A DNA stretch of 64,000 nucleotides. Source: Monoplex corrugatus (taxonomy: Eukaryota > Mollusca > Gastropoda > Littorinimorpha > Ranellidae). The notes below the pieces were generated by a model, which saw only the letters and a list, made by a program, of their open reading frames with translations, did no database searches and had not been told where the DNA came from. The position numbers were made by a program, and so were the translations under genes. Shown here one piece after another: positions 31,636 through 40,902 of this stretch. The stretch lies in NCBI GenBank assembly GCA_030674185.1, contig JAPXFY010000021.1, forward strand, positions 69,601,248 through 69,665,247, read 5' to 3'. Within the stretch, counting starts at the first letter, position 1. The number at the start of each line of letters is the position of its first letter.

Positions 31636-31835
31636 GATACCGACGTAAATTACTGGATCTGTAAAGTACATAAATGATGTGCTGCCCACGTATACACATG
31701 ACGGAGGTTTAAGCACTAACAGCTCTGCAAACACATTGACCTGGGAGATTGGAAAAATCTCCATCGTCTACTCACCGGGTGAAAGGTACCCAAGCAGAAT
31801 CGAGCCCAGGCAAATAGTGTACCATCACAGGCAAT
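31636..31835 (-). mobile_element. SINE-2, right part
   Basis: Continues SINE-2 after the LINE C insertion: TTAAGCACTAACAGCTCTGC, ACATTGACCTGGGAGATTGG, AAAAATCTCCATCG and AAGCAGAATCGAGCCCAGG (reverse B box). Confidence 0.65.
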
Positions 31836-31974
31836 ACTGAAGTTCAAGTTTTCGTCATTGCAGTGGGAGGTGGAACCAAACATAATCTGGCTAAATGAAG
31901 TCTGATGAAGGTACGACGGGCCCAGCAAGCGGTAGTAAGATTACACGATTACAGATTATAAGATCATAATGTAT

Positions 31975-32370
31975 AGAAGAAGAAAAGAAGAAAAGAAGAA
32001 GAAGAAGAAGAAAAAGAAAAGAAGAAGAAGCAAGAAAATGAAGAAGAAATAGAAGAAGAAGAAGAAAAGAAGAAGAAGAAGAAGAAGAACAAGAACAAGA
32101 AGAACAAGAACAAGAACAAGAACAAGAAAAGAACAAGAAGAAGAAGAAGAGAACAAGAACAAGAAGAACAAGAAAAGAAAAGAAGAAGAAGAAGAAACAA
32201 GAAGAAGAAGAAGAAGAAGAAGAAGAAGAAGAAAAAGAAGAAGAAGAAGAAGAAGAAGAAGAAGAAGAAGAAGAAGAAAAGAAGAAGAAGAAGAACAAGA
32301 ACAAGAAAAGAACAAGAACAAGAACAAGAACAAGAACAAGAACAAAGGAAGAAGAAGAAGAAGTAGTAAA
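31975..32370. repeat. (AAG)n purine tract, about 390 bp
   Basis: Nearly pure A/G strand of GAA, AGA and GAAAA units with a few CAAGAA interruptions. Mirror-symmetric purine tracts of this kind can form triplex DNA. The minus strand gives Ser/Leu/Phe low-complexity ORFs that are artefacts. Confidence 0.93.
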
Positions 32371-32379
32371 AAAAAAGGC

Positions 32380-32660
32380 CAGGCCCATCAGTTCCATATC
32401 ATCCCCATGCTAGCGTACCAGTGCCAGGCCTGGATCCTGACCACGCCCTTGGAGCACAACATTACCGCCTGTGAAATGCCTTCAACAAGAGAAACGTGAT
32501 ATGATTAGGAAAACCAGAACCACAGAAAATGGTGGGAGCAACACCAGCACACTATCCTATTCACCAGCAGATATGAAATTGTTTGATTATCCGAACAGAA
32601 TGCAACCCCAACAGCTGGCGCAACAAGCACAAAACAAGACACCAGGATTCAAAGCCAAAA
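32380..32660 (+). mobile_element. LINE B-like RT scrap
   Basis: ATCCCCATGCTAGCGTACCA, GTGCCAGGCCTGG and ACATTACCGCCTGTGAAATG parallel LINE B at 27985-28065 (FVPTLTYQCQTWALTKALER, then LVTCEMRC). Many substitutions and an early stop. The following 32520-32660 is also similar in word content but heavily decayed. Confidence 0.6.
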
Positions 32661-32744
32661 GCAGATGAAGGAAGACTTGGATGGCAAAAGAGACTGTGAC
32701 GTCACACGGCATTTCTCCACTTCCGGCCTTCCAGCTCGCTGCTG

Positions 32745-33262
32745 ACCATCAAATCTTTCTTCTTAAGCCTGCACATAAACCCAAGAGCTGGCCAGGTCCC
32801 GAGGTCCTACTTAGATAGTTCTATAACCCTGGGATCGTAGAGGAGTGAGGTGGCAGAGATCTCAACTTTTCCTGGGGCCAGCACCACGAGGGCGGCACCC
32901 ATCTCCTCTCCCTCCCTTCAAATTCATATTCACATTTTTTTAAAACCAAGACTACAGAAAGGCAAGAAGGCTAATTGGTCTTCAAAGGGTGAGACCTGGG
33001 AAATCAACCTAACTCTCCAATGTTTTTTACCAAGGCAGCAGGACAGTGCCCTGCTCTTCACGATTTTCAACTGCCGTGGGATCTTTAACGTGCACAGCCA
33101 GAAGGCACACGGGTCCGACTCGTTTTTCGTCCCCCTCCGAAGGACTAGACGTTCAGTTCGATTTTCCGGTCAAACTGAGGAGAAAAATCGAGGCCTCTAC
33201 AGGGAGCGAACCCTGGAACCTCGAGTTTAGTATTGACAGGCAAACGTCTTAACCATTCTGTT
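32745..33262 (-). mobile_element. Head module joined to SINE-1, minus
   Basis: The left part (32755-32840) is the head module end (CTTAAGCCTGCACATAAACC, AGAGCTGGCCAGGTCCCGAG, TATAACCCTG). The rest is SINE-1 in reverse: CACCACGAGGGCGGC, CAGAAAGGCAAGAAGGCTAA, CAACTGCCGTGGGATCTTTA, GGTCCGACTCGTTTTTCGTC. It ends with the reversed pol III boxes GGGAGCGAACCCTGG and GTCTTAACCATTCTG. Same composite as 54425-54950. Confidence 0.72.
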
Positions 33263-33599
33263 GTTCAAAGATTGGGCACATATTTTGCCAGCGTGGCTCA
33301 AGAGTAATATTTCTTTGTTACGTGCTGCAGTGTCTTTGCTTCCCTTTTTTCATCAGATGGGGACCACTACAGTTGGTATTGTTCTAGGTAATACTGCTAA
33401 AGCGTCAGCTCTGAAACTGAAATGAAGACTGTTTAGATGTAACCTGGGTCTCTACTGTGCTGATCGTGTTGGGATATGCTGTTGTAGCGAGATTCATAAA
33501 TAAACGTTTTTCAAACGAGGGAGAACACAAAACAACAAACAAACAAAGAGGAAATTATCAAAAAACACTCCAGGGTGCTAGGTGGAAGCCAGAGCAACA
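33263..33599. other. Non-coding stretch
   Basis: No gene or repeat recognised. Confidence 0.5.
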
Positions 33600-33790
33600 A
33601 TGCCTTACCACCGGCCAGACAGTCACCTCCCGACCACCGATGCCACACGTAAAGCGGTAGCCATTTTGCAAAGCTAAGGGGAGCCCTCCATGCGCTGCAC
33701 GATCCATTCAGATCCAGTCATCAGTTATCTTGTTTACAAGTCGAATGGCAAAGCGAAGAAATGACAAACCCGGGACATGCTCCACAATGC
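33600..33790 (+). repeat. Diverged duplication, left copy
   Basis: TTACCACCGGCCAGACAGTC, CATGCGCTGCACGATCC, GATCCAGTCATCAG, TTGTTTACAAGTCGAATGGC and GGGACATGC parallel 38880-39070 in the same order. Allowing for removal of gypsy-2 between them, the two copies lie about 635 bp apart. The following 33791-34145 holds no gene. Confidence 0.7.
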
Positions 33791-34145
33791 ATATGACAGG
33801 TCCAGCCCAGCCACCGGACCAAGAGAGAATGGAAGAGCTGTTCTTTGCCTCACTTCAGGCCTTTCTCCCTCTACTGGGCAGCTCCACCAGCAGCCGGTTC
33901 AACTCCTTTCACGATAATCGGAACACTACCGAGTTGGAAGATCCAAATGTTGTTCAAATAAAACTTCTAGCAATGTTTGTTCATCAAAACATCCAGCAGT
34001 GTTTGTTCAGTAGCAAAATCGGTCACACATACGCTCCAGACACAGCCTATTTATGTTATTTTCAGCTGGGTCACATGAACCAAAAGGGATCCCAAGCTTG
34101 CCGTCTTTCCAAACCATCACCAGCACTTTCCCTGCAATCATCAGG

Positions 34146-34327
34146 TGTGACGTGTGTTGACAGTAAACAGCGTGCAGATAGCAGCACGGCATGATATTCG
34201 TTTAAATGATAACTGATTGCTGTTCACTGTGAAATGTATATATAGTCAGTTGAGAATCAGACAGTGACGAGTAAAGACGAAGAAGCATTGCCCTGTCTTC
34301 CGAGTTGGCTGTAGAAAGAACGAAACA
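34146..34327 (+). repeat. 5' LTR of gypsy-2 (182 bp)
   Basis: Starts TGTGACGTGTGTTGACAGTA, ends GAACGAAACA. A TATATA motif lies at about 34240-34245, a possible TATA box for the element RNA. Confidence 0.93.
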
Positions 34328-34345
34328 TGGTGTCAGACTCGTGAT
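34328..34345 (+). other. Primer binding site of gypsy-2
   Basis: TGGTGTCAGACTCGTGAT directly after the LTR. The first 10 bases equal those of the gypsy-1 primer site. The rest differs, so the tRNA used is not certain. Confidence 0.7.
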
Positions 34346-34392
34346 TACGAACTCTAACAAAAATCCAGAATATTGAAGACTAAAGTTCAACC

Positions 34393-35060
34393 ATGGAAGA
34401 TGAACAAGAAGAGAGAAGAGCCAGTCGACGACATGCCAAGATTCCCTTGCCTCCTAAACTTGATGTGAATGGAGGAAACCTGCAGAGCAGCTGGAGGAAA
34501 TTCAAGAGGCTTTGGGACAGCTATGAAATTGTGACAACACAGACAGAAGAAGACTCAACATACAGAACAGCAGTTTTTCTTTCTTGCATCGGGCTGAATG
34601 CTATGGACATCTATGAAGGATTGGCATTTGCTAATGAAGCTGAAAGAAATGACACTGACACTGTTCTCCAGAAATTCGAAGAATACTGTGTGGGTTCAAC
34701 CAATGAAACTTACGAAGCATTCAGATTCAACTGCAGACATCAAGCAGCAGGAGAATCTATCGAACAGTTTATAGCAGATCTGCGGAGACTGATCAAGACC
34801 TGTAACATGTACACTGGAAGACAGACTGTTGAGAGATCAAATCGTACTGGGTGTACATGACGAGACTCTGCGATCAAAATTACTGGAAGTGCGACAGCTG
34901 ACATTAACTGCTTGTATTGATATGTGCAGAGCGCATGAATCAAGTCAACATCAAACCGTCCAAATGATGAGAAAAACGCAGGACACGCAGGAAGTCTAAG
35001 CTTTCAAAGAAAAGAAGACAGCAAAGCAGTATAGCAAAGGAAACAAACCAGAGTACAGAG
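34393..35060 (+). pseudogene. Gypsy-2 gag
   Basis: The start at 34393 (MEDEQEERRASRRHAKIPLP) opens a retrotransposon gag domain: NLQSSWRKFKRLWDSYEIVT, RTAVFLSCIGLNAMDIYEGL, VLQKFEEYCVGSTNETYEAF and ESIEQFIADLRRLIKTCN. A frame shift near 34825 is followed by another frame reading DQIVLGVHDETLRSKLLEV. An in-frame TAA at about 34997 precedes the zinc-knuckle part. The order matches gypsy-1 gag closely. Confidence 0.88.
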
Positions 35061-35572
35061 AGAAATGCGGATATTGTGATGGAAAGCACCCAAGAGCAAA
35101 AGAGAAATGTCCAGCATTTGGAAGAAAATGCAAAGCTTGTGGAGGAAATAATCACTTTGCTTCATGCTGCAGAACACCCAAGGAAAATCAAAAGAAAACA
35201 AGAGTTCGGCACTTCGAAGAAGAGGAGACTAACACTGAAAGCGATAACGAAATCCTCGGGATCGAAGACAAAACCAGAAAAAAGGAGAGAAACATACGAG
35301 CAAAAATGCTGATAAATGAGATGCCGGTAACATTTCTTCTTGATACAGGTGCAACAACAAACGTGATGTCTGAGAGCCTGTACAGAGAAGTCACAGGAGA
35401 TGAAAGAAAGTCTGACCTGCAAGAGACGAAGAAGAATCTGGTGATGTTCAACGGAACAGAAATGAAGCCTATAGGGGAGATAGTGCTGCGAGTGAAAAAC
35501 CCCAAGAACAGAAGGAAATACAAAGTCAACTTCGCGATCACCAAAACGGATGTAAGCCAGTACTGGGACTGA
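35040..35572 (+). pseudogene. Gypsy-2 nucleocapsid and protease
   Basis: Frame open from the stop at about 34997. Zinc-binding part KCGYCDGKHPRAKEKCPAFG and KCKACGGNNHFASCC, an acidic EEEETNTESDNEILGIED linker, then the aspartic protease active site VTFLLDTGATTNVMSE. It ends prematurely near 35570 through a frame shift. The continuation (VLGLKAVQHMQLLT) is in another frame. Confidence 0.85.
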
Positions 35573-35586
35573 AAGCTGTACAGCAC

Positions 35587-36152
35587 ATGCAATTGTTGAC
35601 GATCAATGAAGAGAACATTGCAACGATAGCGGCGAATCAGAAAAAGGAGGAAAATGCAAAAGATATGCTCACAAAGTACAACGATGTCTTTGAAGGAGAA
35701 GGAAAACTAGAAGGGAAATTACACCTAGAAACAGACCCCAGTATTGCTCCAGTGAAGATGCCTTGCAGAAAGTGGCCGATAGCAGTGCAAGAGAAAGTGA
35801 AGGACGAGCTGAAGAGGTTGAAAAAACTGGACGTGGTCACTAAAGTAGACATGCCAACGGATGGATAAGCAGTTTGGTCGTAGCAAAAAAGAACAATGGG
35901 AAAGTCAGACTGTTCATCGACCCTAAGCCACTGAACAAAGCCCTCAGGAGAAACGAGTACCCCATGCCAACCATTGATGACGTACTGCCTCTCCTCAAAG
36001 ATGCAAAATACTTCACACACCTGGACGCGAAAAACGGGTTTGGGCACGTTGAACTGGACGAAGACAGCAGCTACCTGACAACATTTGAGACGCCTTTTGG
36101 CAAATACCGATGGAAACGAATGCAAGCCACTCAGGAATTCAGAGCTGCATAA
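35587..36152 (+). pseudogene. Gypsy-2 RT, N half only
   Basis: Contains ETDPSIAPVKMPCRKWPIAV and KKLDVVTKVDMPTD, where a 1-bp loss at about 35860 shifts the frame. The next frame gives VVAKKNNGKVRLFIDPKPLN, the motif A block YFTHLDAKNGFGHVELDE and FETPFGKYRWKRM. It then breaks off. Motif C with the catalytic YVDD-type aspartates, the thumb, connection and RNase H are deleted. Confidence 0.88.
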
Positions 36153-36183
36153 GAAGAGCACGTGAGTAGTCTACTGGCCCAGG

Positions 36184-37332
36184 ATGAACATGGACATTGA
36201 AGATTTTGTCAAAACATGCAGCGCCTGTAACACATACCAACGTGGTCAGCAGAAGGAACCACTTATCAGTACAGAGATCCCTGACCTGCCCTGGCAACAC
36301 ATCGCTTGTGACATCTTTGAACATAATGGCAATGAATACCTGGTCACAGTCGATCACTACTCTGATTTCTTTGAGATTGATCGGTTACAAACAAGAGAAT
36401 CCAAAGAGGTCATCATCTGTCTGAAGAGACACTTGGCAAGACACGGAATACCAGAACGCCTGACAACAGACTGTGGAATTCAATTCACATCAAACCAGTT
36501 TGGAAAGTTCAGAAAAACATATGGGTTTGAACACGTAACAAGCTCACCACACTACCCTCAGTCCAATGGAAAAGCAGACAGCGCGGTGAAGGCTGCAAAG
36601 ACGTGCATGAAGAAAGCAGAACACAACAATCAAGATCCCTTCCTCGCTTTACTTGAGCTGAAAAACATCCCGACAGAGACTGTAAACAGTTCGCCTGCTC
36701 AGAGACTGTTCGGCAGAAGAACACGAACACAAGTGCCGACGTCAAAGACATTACTCCTACCTACAGTTGTACCAATCAAGAAAGAACTTGAGAAAAGGAA
36801 ACTGAAGCAAGCGCACTACTACAACAGAAGCGCAGTAGAGCTGACAGAACTGAGTCCGGGACAGATTGTGAAATTCCAACCTCCAGGATCCAAAAAGTGG
36901 ATCAGCGCCAAAGTAGACCAACAGGTGACAGTCATACAACATTCGCACAGAGGACGGACGTCAGTACAGAAGGAATCGTCGTCAGCTACGAGACACAACA
37001 GAAACGGAGCTTCAGCAGACAATCAACCCTCAACGACTTGTCCAGAGAAGGATGATTTCTGGAAGACATCAGGAAAGCGACACATCAGGCAAGCAACAGC
37101 AAATCATCATTCCATCAAAACTGGAACAGATGTCAGGACGCCAGCATCGTCTGTCCGTGAGAACTCATCTGATCAGTCACCAGTCATCAAAATGTCTGAG
37201 ACAACCAGCAGCAAGGAGCCAGATGAAGTTATCAAACAAACAAGGACAGGACAACCCGAACCAGTTAGTTCTCCTTACAGAACAAGATCTGGAAGACAAA
37301 GCAAAAGGCCAGATTTCCTGAAATATGAATGA
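36184..37332 (+). CDS. Gypsy-2 integrase (partial, open)
   Basis: A 382-codon uninterrupted frame, beginning in the zinc-binding region (FVKTCSACNTYQRGQQKEPL). The core has WQHIACDIFEHNGNEYLVTV (first Asp), PERLTTDCGIQFTSNQFG (second Asp) and SPHYPQSNGKADSAVKAAKT. The residue expected to be the catalytic Glu reads Asp (GKADS, not GKAES), so strand transfer activity is doubtful. The C-terminal part has TELSPGQIVKFQPPGSKKWI, a GPY/F or SH3-like module, then a polar tail ending RSGRQSKRPDFLKYE. The methionine start is nominal. Upstream pol is lost by deletion. Confidence 0.88.
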   Translation: MNMDIEDFVKTCSACNTYQRGQQKEPLISTEIPDLPWQHIACDIFEHNGNEYLVTVDHYSDFFEIDRLQTRESKEVIICLKRHLARHGIPERLTTDCGIQFTSNQFGKFRKTYGFEHVTSSPHYPQSNGKADSAVKAAKTCMKKAEHNNQDPFLALLELKNIPTETVNSSPAQRLFGRRTRTQVPTSKTLLLPTVVPIKKELEKRKLKQAHYYNRSAVELTELSPGQIVKFQPPGSKKWISAKVDQQVTVIQHSHRGRTSVQKESSSATRHNRNGASADNQPSTTCPEKDDFWKTSGKRHIRQATANHHSIKTGTDVRTPASSVRENSSDQSPVIKMSETTSSKEPDEVIKQTRTGQPEPVSSPYRTRSGRQSKRPDFLKYE

Positions 37333-37549
37333 AACTGAAGACTCTACCACAATCAGATAAACTGAAAGCATTGCGAAATATGGACATCATGATGATGATG
37401 ATGATCAGAGATAAAATGAGGTGAATGAATGATTGGGCCCTGTGCGTGAGAGAAAGAATGAGTGTTTGTTAAGTTAATGTTGTGATAAAGGTAGGAAACA
37501 CATTTATTTCGTATGGACTGAAAGATAGGAAAAATGATTGATTTTGTTT

Positions 37550-38239
37550 GGCACCCGTCATAAACTTTCTCAGCTGCCTCCTCTTTCTCTCCCATTATGT
37601 AACACATCAGTCCCAATTTCTGATTCAACTAAAAACCTTGGTGTCTGCATTGACTCTACCCTCTCCATGAACAACTTTATTTCTCAAACTGCCAGATCTT
37701 GCTACTATCATCTCCATCGTATAAGGCTGATCAGGAAGTATCTCTCTGTGGAAACAACTGCAAAACTCGTTCTCTCCTTCATAATGTCTCGCATTGACTA
37801 TTGCAATTCACTCCTGTCTGGTCTTCCTGCCTCCACCATTCACATCCTACAGCGCATTCAAAACAATGCTGCACGCCTTGTACTCAAAAAGAAAAAAGCT
37901 GACCACATATCTCCTCTCCTGGCACAACTTCACTGGCTCCCTGTATCAAAGCGCATACAGTACAAACTAGACACCATGTGCTACAAAAGCCTCAATAACG
38001 CAGCCCCCGATTACCTGTCAAGCCTACTTGAGATCTATGTTCCCTCACGTACCCTCCGCTCTGCCTCCGATCCTCTGACTTTTCGCTTTCCACGCACTAA
38101 GCTCAATACCTATGGTCCACGAGCCTTCTCTGTTTCTGGTCCACTCTCCTGGAACAAACTTCCTCTCTCAGTCCGTCAGCAACCTACTTTTGTCTCCTTC
38201 AAGTCCGCTCTCAAAACTCACCTTTTCTCCTCCGCATAA
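37550..38239 (+). pseudogene. LINE A ORF2 C-terminus, copy 3
   Basis: Uninterrupted frame from the post-palm region: LSQLPPLSLPLCNTSVPISD, KNLGVCIDSTLSMNNF, LHWLPVSKRIQYKLDTMCYK, ending FKSALKTHLFSSA. The palm with YADD is not included, so no enzyme activity is expected. The nominal start (37538) lies in flanking gypsy DNA. Confidence 0.9.
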
Positions 38240-38409
38240 AATCCTAACCTCACTCAACCCCCCCCCCCCCCCCTCTCTGTAGCCTGTCTCCGCTCGGAGG
38301 GGAATCACATGGTTATAATATATAATTGTATATGCTATGCTCTCTATAATTTTCCATTGGTTTTATTCTTGCTTTTATTGCTTTTATTCTTTCTCCCCAT
38401 TTATAGCCA

Positions 38410-38447
<38 letters not shown>

Positions 38448-38557
38448 CGTGTGTGTGCGTGCGTGCGTGCGTGTGTGTCTGCTTCAGCGCTTAGATTTGA
38501 TTTTATCAAGATTTTGCGCTATATAAATATTGTAATTATTAAATTATTATTATTATT
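37550..38557 (+). mobile_element. LINE A copy 3, in gypsy-2
   Basis: 1,008-bp 5'-truncated LINE A, flanked by a perfect 33-bp direct repeat (37517-37549 and 38558-38590). It holds the last 230 residues of ORF2, the C-run, the (GT)n tract and the (TTA)n end. Very similar to copy 1. Confidence 0.93.
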
Positions 38558-38594
38558 ACTGAAAGATAGGAAAAATGATTGATTTTGTTTCCTT

Positions 38595-38607
38595 AAAGAA
38601 AGGGAGA
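38595..38607 (+). other. Polypurine tract of gypsy-2
   Basis: AAAGAAAGGGAGA directly before the 3' LTR, the normal plus-strand primer position. Confidence 0.85.
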
Positions 38608-38789
38608 TGTGACGTGTGTTGACAGTAAACAGCGTGTGGATAACAGCACGGCATGATATTCGTTTAAATGATAACTGATTGCTGTTCACTGTGAAATGTA
38701 TATATAGTCAGTTGAGAATCAGACAGTGACGAGTAAAGACGAAGAAGCATTGCCCTGTCTTCCGAGTTGGCTGTAGAAAGAACGAAACA
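38608..38789 (+). repeat. 3' LTR of gypsy-2 (182 bp)
   Basis: Same as the 5' LTR except three substitutions near its start (GTGGATAAC versus GCAGATAGC). Ends GAACGAAACA, followed by TCAGG. Confidence 0.93.
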
Positions 38790-38879
38790 TCAGGTGTCAT
38801 TCTCTGAAGCCAGCAGCCAAGCTACAGGCCAAAGTTATCAACAGACAGCAGCCAGTTCTAGGGGCCACTCAGGGCAAAA

Positions 38880-39070
38880 GCGCCTCACCACCGGCCAGTC
38901 AGTCACCTCCTGACTCCGCTTTGCCACACATAAGGCAGTAGCTATTTCGCCGAGCAAAGAGGGGGAGGGGGCGCTCATGCATTGCATGACCTATGCAGAT
39001 CCAATCATTAGTATCCTTGTTTACAAGCTGAATGGCAGCGAGATGATTAATCCTGGGACATAGCCACACA
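38880..39070 (+). repeat. Diverged duplication, right copy
   Basis: Partner of 33600-33790: TCACCACCGGCCAGTCAGTC, GCATTGCATGACCTATGC, GATCCAATCATTAG, TTGTTTACAAGCTGAATGGC. Several small indels separate the copies. Confidence 0.7.
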
Positions 39071-39089
39071 AAACAACAAACAATTTCAG

Positions 39090-39215
39090 ATTCAGTTTGA
39101 GTTTCTTATGATGACGTCTCCGCACTCGGAATGAAGTCCACATGCACTGACGCACAGGTGCCATATGATGGAGAGGATCCAGAATGATCATGACACAAGC
39201 CTTAACCCTGCAATG
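39090..39215 (+). repeat. Head module, solo copy
   Basis: GATGACGTCTCCGCACTCGG, GTGCCATATGATGGAGAGGA and CAGAATGATCATGACACAAG match the LINE A head at 29480-29600, without LINE sequence after it. Confidence 0.7.
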
Positions 39216-39518
39216 AGGTTGTGTTTCTTTCAATGCATGTAATATTCCCTTCTCTAGTTCAGTACAAAATCGAGGATTCATCGTCTGTTCTAACATTTAC
39301 CTGCGACAACATATAACCAAAGTACGTCAAGTGGCTTATTTGGAATATATAAACGTATCAGCTCTATTTGCCATCTTCTCAACGATTCTGCAGCCAAAAC
39401 TCTCGTAACATCTTGTGTACTTTCTAGTTAAGACTACTGTGCCAGTTTTCTTATTAGTGCTCCCTTGTCTGTTATTCAACCTAAAAAGAAAGTTGAAACT
39501 TGCTGCAAGATTCATTTT
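39216..39518. other. Non-coding stretch
   Basis: No gene or repeat recognised. Confidence 0.5.
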
Positions 39519-39727
39519 TTAACCCTTTGACTCCCGCACCCTGTCCAACAGCATCCTGCTTTGTCAACCAAGATGGCAAAGCAAAAAATAGACTCTTTGA
39601 CTCCCTCACCCTATCTATCAGCTAACCCTATCCACCAGCTTCCTGCAGGAAGCTGGTGGATAGGGTGAGTGAGTCGAAGTTTCAGTTTTTGCGGTTGGTG
39701 GGTAGGGTGCGGGAGTCAAAGGGTTAA
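39519..39727. mobile_element. TTAA-flanked palindromic MITE
   Basis: 201-bp element (39523-39723) between two TTAA tetramers. Ends are perfect inverted repeats, CCCTTTGACTCCCGCACCCT on the left and its complement on the right. The centre is a second palindrome, CCACCAGCTTCCTGCAGGAA continuing GCTGGTGG, and the GACTCCCTCACCCTATC word is also mirrored. TTAA targets and CCCTTT ends are typical of piggyBac-type elements. No transposase is encoded. Confidence 0.85.
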
Positions 39728-39739
39728 GCTTCTCGCTAT

Positions 39740-40115
39740 GAGAATTCAACTTGTTGCTGTGTACGCTCCCCTGGCTTCCCCATTCAACAGTGTATTAAAT
39801 ACAAGGCTGCTCGTATGTGTTACCGTATTGTCTCTGGTAATGCTTCTGCTTGTATATCTGAATAGCTCCATGCCTATTCTCCGTCCTGTGCTCTTTGCTC
39901 TTCTTCTGATACTTGGCTGTTCAAAATCCCTCCACACAGGCGCAAGATTTACGTTTTCCCATCTTTTATCCATTTTGGACACTTTCTGTGGAATAATCTC
40001 CCATTTGATCTGGGAAAAAATGCCTAACTTTTTCTCTTGTCAGAGGCAACTTAAAGCCCGTATTTTCCATGAATCCTTCTGTTTAATTAAATCAACTTTG
40101 TCATACTGACTCTAC
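39740..40115 (+). mobile_element. CR1/L2-like RT C-terminal scrap
   Basis: One frame reads YKAARMCYRIVSGNASAC, SPSCALCSSSDTWLFKIPPH and FGHFLWNNLPFDLGKN. This is the C-terminal pattern of CR1/L2-type LINEs, parallel to YLPSRTLRSASDPLTF and WNKLPFSVRQ in LINE A but clearly a different family. Two stops interrupt it. Confidence 0.7.
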
Positions 40116-40639
40116 CTCCATTCGGGTTTAGTGTATTCTTGTAGTTTGGTATGCATATTGTTGTCACTGAGAATATGTGCATGATGTTAATGGGTAGAAA
40201 CAGCGAGTGTGCTTTATTCATTTTACTCATTAAATTTATTTTTGTATTGTGGAACTGTATGCGTGTGGACCACTGCTAGATGCAGTAGACACGTACATCA
40301 CTATTCAGATGGACAGCAAACATGGCCAGTTATTATGCCGCAAGTTGGCACTGAACTCGAGACATCAGATCTCGATTCCTAGGATCTATCAAAAGAACCG
40401 TTCAGCCCGCACTATCGAACATGCGGCCTTCCTGAAGAGAAAGAAGGTGGAGGGGGGAGGGGGGATGCAGGATAACAGCGTCATGGGGTAGGTGTAGTAC
40501 TCCAAGGGAAGCAATTATATCACCTCAACTCGGTTTTTAAGCCAACCGTACTAGCTTCCCTTCAACACTATTTTTGCAAGCGATCTTTTCCTTTTTCTTT
40601 TTTCCCCCACTTTGATTAATTAACATCTCCGGCAATCAA
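40116..40639. other. Non-coding, SINE-3-like piece
   Basis: No gene. The stretch at 40300-40400 has CAGATGGACAGCAAACATGG, GGCACTGAACTCGAGACATC and AGATCTCGATTCC, matching the minus-strand SINE-3 at 53300-53400 with divergence. Confidence 0.5.
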
Positions 40640-40657
40640 ACGATTTACTTCATTTAC

Positions 40658-40739
<82 letters not shown>

Positions 40740-40835
40740 ACACACATACACACAAACATACACACACACACACAACATACACACACACACAAACATACAC
40801 AAACATACACATACACGCACACACACACAAACCGA
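40640..40835. repeat. (AC)n microsatellite
   Basis: AC repeat with ATAC and AAAC interruptions, about 175 bp. Confidence 0.95.
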
Positions 40836-40902
40836 GTGATGGCAGAAGAGATGTAATACGAATATCTATCTATAATATGTACATATATTTCTAGTTCTCT
40901 AT

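Larger units (their letters stand above)
34146..38789 (+). mobile_element. Ty3/gypsy element 2, deleted, nested LINE
   Basis: LTR element with 182-bp LTRs, primer site, polypurine tract and a 5-bp target duplication TCAGG (34141-34145 and 38790-38794). It encodes gag with one clear zinc knuckle, protease, half an RT and integrase. The second half of RT, RNase H and the integrase zinc part are missing between about 36122 and 36184. A 5'-truncated LINE A (37550-38557) sits before the polypurine tract. LTRs differ at only 3 of 182 positions, so insertion is fairly recent. Gag is related to gypsy-1. Confidence 0.94.

Noticed and set aside
31891..32397. Ser/Leu/Phe-rich minus ORFs
   Set aside because: Artefact of the (AAG)n purine tract.
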